Assembly (NCBI GenBank): GCA_944990035.1
Contig: CALYLX010000060.1
Location: 399,297-463,296, forward strand
Direction: 5' to 3'
Source of the DNA: Clitopilus passeckerianus
Lineage: Eukaryota > Basidiomycota > Agaricomycetes > Agaricales > Entolomataceae
DNA: 64,000 nt
Positions 59,154-64,000 of the stretch are shown here, piece by piece. The position numbers and the translations under genes were made by a program. Below the pieces are notes generated by a model that was not told the DNA's origin, did no database searches, and was given only the letters and a program-made list of their open reading frames with translations. The number at the start of each line of letters is the position of its first letter. Position 1 is the first letter of the stretch.

Positions 59154-62100
59154 ATGTTTCCGCTCTTCGACGACCCCAGGAAACGCAAAATCAATCTCGG
59201 AGGAACATCTTCCTCAGCATCTTCAACCTCTATCCTTGACCAAGCTCGAACGTTGCGCCAGGCTCGGGAAAAAGAGAAGCAACGTATCGAGAATGCGATT
59301 ACGGTCCAAAGTTGGTGGAGAGGAGTTCGGGAAGGCAGGGATGTTAGGAGGGGGCTGGTGGAGGTGGTGGAGGACTCTAACGCTGGCGAGGCTGGAAGTT
59401 TGAAAGTACTCCGATGCCTGGTCATAATCGGTCGAACAACACTGGCGAGGAGTTCTAGCGCGGACATGAAAGGGAAGTCAGTGGTTACTGGCTTGGCGTA
59501 TGACTCGGAAAGCGATCTTCGACGGGTGCTTGGAGTATGGTCGAAGAAAGTCATGGAGGGTGGTATCGACCAGCAGCTGTTCGCGATACCACGCAGCTCG
59601 GGTTCTGAGGAGGCCAAGGCCAGCTGGCTGGTGCTGATCAGGCAGATTAGCGCCATGCTCCTTCGTATAGGAGCGACTTCAGATTTGTGAGTTCCTTCAT
59701 ATTTCTTTTTGAATGACGCTTCTGATACTATCTCTCGTAGTTCGAGCTCTGATACCCTCAATCAGCTAACCATCCTTTCAACCATCCTCAAAGCCCCAGA
59801 ATTGGCGACAAGAGTCGTTCCGTACCTCCTCCATCATTCGTACTATTCTCTTCTTGCACGTGGGGTTCAAGCTATACCTCCATCCACGCGCCTTTCGTCC
59901 CCTGCTCTTCCCCTTTTCATTCAGCTCTCGACGATACCCTTCTCGTCGCTCTCGCCTACATCCAACCCCGAACAGTACGGACTAGCCCTCACTCAGCTTT
60001 TAGGAGGTATTTTTACGGTTCCCCTCCTGCCAAACGTTCTTCCTCCAGCATCCTTGACCCTGCTGTCCTCGCAGGTTCCTTTCACCCGCCTGCACCTCGT
60101 GGATCTCGTCGCTCTCATGCAAGGAACGAATACCGAGCAGAAGATGCACCTCTTGGCAACTATCACGGTGTTCGTCAGCGTTAAACGCTGGGAGATGATA
60201 CGAAAGGAGGGAGGAGTCGCTGTAAAAGGGTATCTTGGGCTTCTTACAGCCCTCGTCAACGCGTTACCTGCCAAAACCTTACGGCCGTTGACGACGAACA
60301 CCAAGACCGACAACTCGATGGTGTTCTACCCCGAGGCTGACGAAGAAGAATCCGATAACGATGACATGGATGTGGACTCTGGTGTCCGTGTCACCGTCGT
60401 TAGCTCGTTTTCGGAGAACCATACACGCCTAGAGAGGTCGCCCGTTCCCGACGCAAAAACCTCGAAACGTTTGCAGAGCCTCACTTCACCCGCATATATC
60501 CACTCCCTCCTCCCCGTATTGTCGTCTCCTTCCCTCACGACCTCCCTCATCCCGTTTATCTTGGCACTATGCCTTGCATTTCCGTCGTCCGTACCCCAAA
60601 CCATACTCGCGTCCTCTCAAGGCCAAGGTCTGGTCCGCGAACTCTATCGTGGATTCGTCCGCCGTTCAAGCCTAGGGAAGGAAGGCACCAACGTTCGCTC
60701 AATCGTAGGAAATGATAGTGCCCAAGATTGGTCGGCGATTATTCTCCTCGTTGAACTTTATGGGACGAGCCTTATGACGATGGGAGACGACGAGTTCTTC
60801 GGCAAATCACCCCCTACCGCCTCGTCCGGCGGTGCCCAGCTTCTTGGTGGAGCACCAAGTTCAGTTGGCCCTGGTTCGGTCTCCCAGACGCGCAATCCTC
60901 TTTCTCTCGACGAGCTGGCGTCATTCGGTCGCCAATTGCTCAACATCGCGTGGGTGATGTGGTGGCAGATGGGCGATATCATGAAGGAGTATGGAAGCAC
61001 TGGGTTGGGAATCGGAGGCGAAGGAGTGAGGCGAGTCGGATGGGAAAGTGTGCGAGGGAGGGTAACAAGATGCCTTACAGGAATACATGCACGAGAGTAA
61101 GTCTAATCATCCGTCCGTCGCGAAATAGTGGCTAACATTTCCTCGCTTCGTTTCAGTTCTAGGAAACCGTTCGTACCCAAGGACCACTGGCTTGTGACAC
61201 CAGCCCAGATCGGCGATATTCAAGGTTTCGTTGAGGCCGCAGTGTACGTACTCATCGTTCCCAATCTTGGACTCATACTTACGTTTGTCTTGCAGTTATG
61301 AGGAACGTCAGCTATCTGAGGACCCCGAACTGTTACAACAGCTTCAGAGTGCGCTTCCCACGAATGTCCCCAGTTCCCGATTTTCGCGTTCCCGAGCGGC
61401 GCAGGATCAGTCTGCTCGCCTATCCCAGCATCTTACGCCACGACTCGGAATTCTCAATAACCTTCCTTTCGCCATACCCTTTAATCTTCGTGTTTCTATC
61501 TTCAGGCATTTCGTATTGAATGATATGATGCCTGGAGCTGGCTCTACCAGGAGCAGTGCTCGACGACATAACGCTAGACGACCACCCGCGAGGGCCCAAC
61601 GCTCTATACCGGATGGCTCAGTCACGCCTCCACGTCCTCAACCCTCTTCCCGACCGCTCCCGAGGCGCAGGACTCCTGGTGCCGTTTCCATTGATACTGG
61701 ATTCGGAATCGAAGAACTTATCGTTGATGGAGACGCCGAAGACAATCGAAATATTTTCGGAGATCAAGTCTCCGCTGGCATAAGCCTCCTACCCGGTCAG
61801 CCGGACCAAGGTCATAGTCAAGGTGTCGAGGAGATGATACGGAGAGCGCAGGAAGAGGGGAGGAGAGTCACTTTCATACCCCCAGGATTCGAGGAGAATC
61901 GGACTTGGGATGAAGCACTTGCCGAGGAAGGAGAGGCTGTACCGACCATGGCTACTGGAATGATGGGCGGAGGTTGGAGGAGTAAACAAAGGGTTCAAAT
62001 TCGAAGGACGAACGTCGCCGAAGATGGGTTCGATCGCCTCGGGGATAGAGATCTCAAGCAGCCTATCGAAATCGTTTTCCTCGACCAATGGGGTCAGGAA

Positions 62101-63428
62101 GAGTGAGTAGTTATTTCTTCAATACAAAATGCGTGTCCTGATATAATGCATTCAGATCTGGTATCGATGGCGGAGGTCTTTTCAAGGAGTTCTTTACGTC
62201 ACTATGCAAGGAGGTCTTTGACACTAATCGTGGTCTCTGGTTGGCGAACAAGAAGAATGAACTTTACCCGAACCCCATTAGCTATGCGACTGAAGGTGCT
62301 TTCCCGTCGTGATACTTTCACCTGGCGAAATTATTGAACCCGCATGATAGCCCACAGCCTGGCATGGTACCGATTCATTGGTCGTATCCTCGGGAAGGCC
62401 ATGTACGACGGCATTCTGGTTGATGTCGCATTTGCCGGATTCTTTTTGGCCAAGGTATGCCTCACTCGGTACGCTTGTATAAAGTACGCCTTATTGATCG
62501 TCTTTCATCAGTGGCTCGGTAGGCAGTCTTTTCTCGACGATCTCGCCTCCCTGGACCCAGACCTCTATAACGGCCTCATATTCTTGAAACACTTCAATGG
62601 AAACGTCGAGGATTTGAGTTTAACCTTTACTGTCGCTGTAGAAGGTATGTCCCTTTGATTCGCCTTCTCAGATCCACGCCCGATGCTGGGTTCATAGAAT
62701 TTGGCGAAACCAAGTCTATCGACCTCATTCGTAATGGGTCAAATATCGCCGTCACAAGAGACAACCGGCTACAATACATCCAGCTTATGAGCCACTACCG
62801 CCTCGTCACCCAAATCAAGAAACAAAGCGAAGCCTTCTTTGAAGGTTTATCAGATATGATTGATGTTAGATGGATTCGGTAAGTATTCCTGCATTACGGT
62901 GAATTCCTTTCGCATGCTCATCCAAACATCTAGCATGTTCAATCAGCAAGAGGTTCAGGTGCTAATTGGAGGTGTTAATGCACCTATCAACCTCGACGAT
63001 CTCAGGAAGCACACCAACTATGGTGGCCTTTACGACGACAATCATCCCGTCATTGGTGCATTCTGGAACGTTGTCAACAGCTTCAACCAGGAGCAACGCA
63101 TGGCATTACTTCGATTCGTATCGAGTTGTAGCCGGCCGCCTCTTCTGTGAGTCTCCCTCGTTTCCCTGGCGGTGGTCACCTTTAAGTATTATTTCAGGGG
63201 ATTCAAGGAATTGATACCGAATTTTTCTATTCGAGACGCCGGAACCGACGAGTTAAGGCTTCCGACAGCCAGCACCTGTGTCAATCTTCTCAAGGTATGT
63301 GCCAGACTCGGTATGACAACAGATGCTAACGTATTTTCATCCAGCTCCCGAGGTATTCAAGCGAACGCCAGCTAAGAGAAAAGTTGCTACAAGCAATTAA
63401 TGCCAATGCTGGGTTCGATTTGTCGTAA
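59154..63428 (+). CDS. HUL5: HECT-type E3 ubiquitin ligase, HUL5/UBE3C class
   Basis: The start is set at 59154 because MFPLFDDPRKRKINLGGTSS lines up with the known N-terminus of UBE3C-type ligases; an in-frame ATG at 59076 would add 26 residues. An IQ-like motif (AITVQSWWRGVREGRDVRR, about 59300) follows. A large helical middle part fills 59.4-61.2 kb, with an acidic stretch EADEEESDNDDMDVDS. The HECT domain begins near 62.0 kb (IEIVFLDQWGQEE) and continues with GGGLFKEF, FIGRILGKAMYDGILVDV, LTFTV and VLIGGV. The catalytic Cys is in ASTCVNLLK (codon 63277-63279), followed by LPRYSS and the C-terminal NAGFDLS, stop 63426-63428. Hul5/UBE3C extends ubiquitin chains at the proteasome and acts on misfolded proteins. 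Confidence 0.93.
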
Positions 63429-63790
63429 TCCCTTACACCCTGTATACTACGTACTGTATGATTTCTCTTGTGAATTCTCGTGCTTCTTCCGTCCCATGCC
63501 CCAGAGTCACTGCAGCAGTAAAGTACGTGCTCGAGAGTGACAAATATGTTGAGTTCAGTTGACATGTCACTATTTCTCGTCGCGGTCAGCAAGAAGTTTC
63601 TTCTATCTTTGACACGGTCCATTTGCCTCTACTCCTTTAAACTGTGGTATGGCAACAGAACCTGGACTGACCCCATTTTGATTCCGGGATAGTTTAGCCG
63701 GCCGCCGCGCGCCGGATTACTAATCCCGGTGAACCGAGGTTGGACACGACGCCGATGTTGAGCAAGATGTCGGGACCGTCGAGTTTGGGG
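63429..63790. other. HECT gene 3' region and GC-rich spacer
   Basis: About 0.36 kb. The first part is probably 3' UTR. The last part (63684-63729) is an imperfect palindrome given separately. Confidence 0.5.
63684..63729. repeat. Imperfect palindrome beside the heptamer array
   Basis: CCGGGAT at 63684-63690 pairs with ATCCCGG at 63723-63729, with a GC-rich centre (GCCGGCCGCCGCGCGCCGG) that adds further pairing. Could form a hairpin; function unknown. Confidence 0.5.
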
Positions 63791-63930
63791 TTTAGGGTTT
63801 AGGGTTTAGGGTTTAGGGTTTAGGGTTTAGGGTTTAGGGTTTAGGGTTTAGGGTTTAGGGTTTAGGGTTTAGGGTTTAGGGTTTAGGGTTTAGGGTTTAG
63901 GGTTTAGGGTTTAGGGTTTAGGGTTTAGGG
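63791..63930 (+). repeat. Telomere-like array, 20 x TTTAGGG
   Basis: Exactly 140 bp of perfect TTTAGGG heptamers, 20 copies, preceded by one imperfect unit (TTTGGGG). The G-rich strand runs toward the right end, as at a right-hand telomere. Non-repeat sequence follows to 64000, so within this window the array is internal. Most filamentous fungi use TTAGGG; the heptamer is the common plant type. Confidence 0.9.
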
Positions 63931-64000
63931 TTTTAGTTAGGTGCTGATGAGTTCTCGTAACAGGACGCAATTAACCTTAGCAATACGTAACTGAACGAAG

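Noticed and set aside
59138..59761. Minus-strand frame of 207 codons.
   Set aside because: It is opposite the first exon of the HECT ligase, whose N-terminus and IQ-like motif are clearly coding.
63791..63930. True chromosome end.
   Set aside because: Unique sequence continues past the array to base 64000, so a terminal position cannot be claimed from this window.

Overview
This window looks like genomic DNA from a mushroom-forming basidiomycete (Agaricomycetes). Genes are cut by many short GT-AG introns of about 50-80 bp. The gene content is typical of that group: CBM1 cellulose-binding modules, GH1 beta-glucosidase, fungal seven-TM proteins, a membrane-anchored aspartic protease, F-box/LRR relics, and RHO1, TOR and HECT housekeeping genes.

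The window divides into two parts. The left ~38 kb is accessory and rearranged. Bases 1-10.7 kb hold at least six copies of one seven-transmembrane family on both strands: three that can be spliced into full reading frames, one cut by the window edge and two broken. An unrecognised fungal family gene lies at 11.8-12.6 kb. A long pepsin-type aspartic protease with a C-terminal membrane anchor lies at 13.6-16.7 kb on the minus strand. From 17.3 to 35 kb there is a tandem array of about five repeat units. Each unit pairs a plus-strand AKAP7/ASCC1-type 2H phosphoesterase, or a relic of one, with a minus-strand small secreted peptide gene. The peptide precursors have a signal peptide, a short pro-region ending in a dibasic (Kex2-type) site, and a mature peptide of 34 or 40 residues with four cysteines. 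Four peptide genes look intact, one is broken, and one survives only as an orphan exon. Only the first 2H gene is intact; the other three share the same internal deletion. A broken serine carboxypeptidase lies inside the array. Then come a short beta-propeller lectin-like gene and a broken F-box/LRR gene.

The right ~25 kb is mostly conserved: RHO1 GTPase, tRNA-Gly(TCC), a GH1 beta-glucosidase, two small CBM1 genes, the TOR kinase, a tiny Cys-rich protein gene, a possible beta-trefoil protease-inhibitor-like gene, and a HUL5/UBE3C-type HECT ubiquitin ligase. About 360 bp after the ligase there is a perfect run of 20 TTTAGGG heptamers in chromosome-end orientation. It is followed by 70 bp of unique sequence, so it is interstitial or an assembly join.

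The most interesting part is the secreted-peptide array. I do not recognise the peptide family. Its conserved precursor layout, strictly conserved intron and 37-nt second exon, and visible birth and decay by duplication suggest a young, fast-evolving secreted peptide family.
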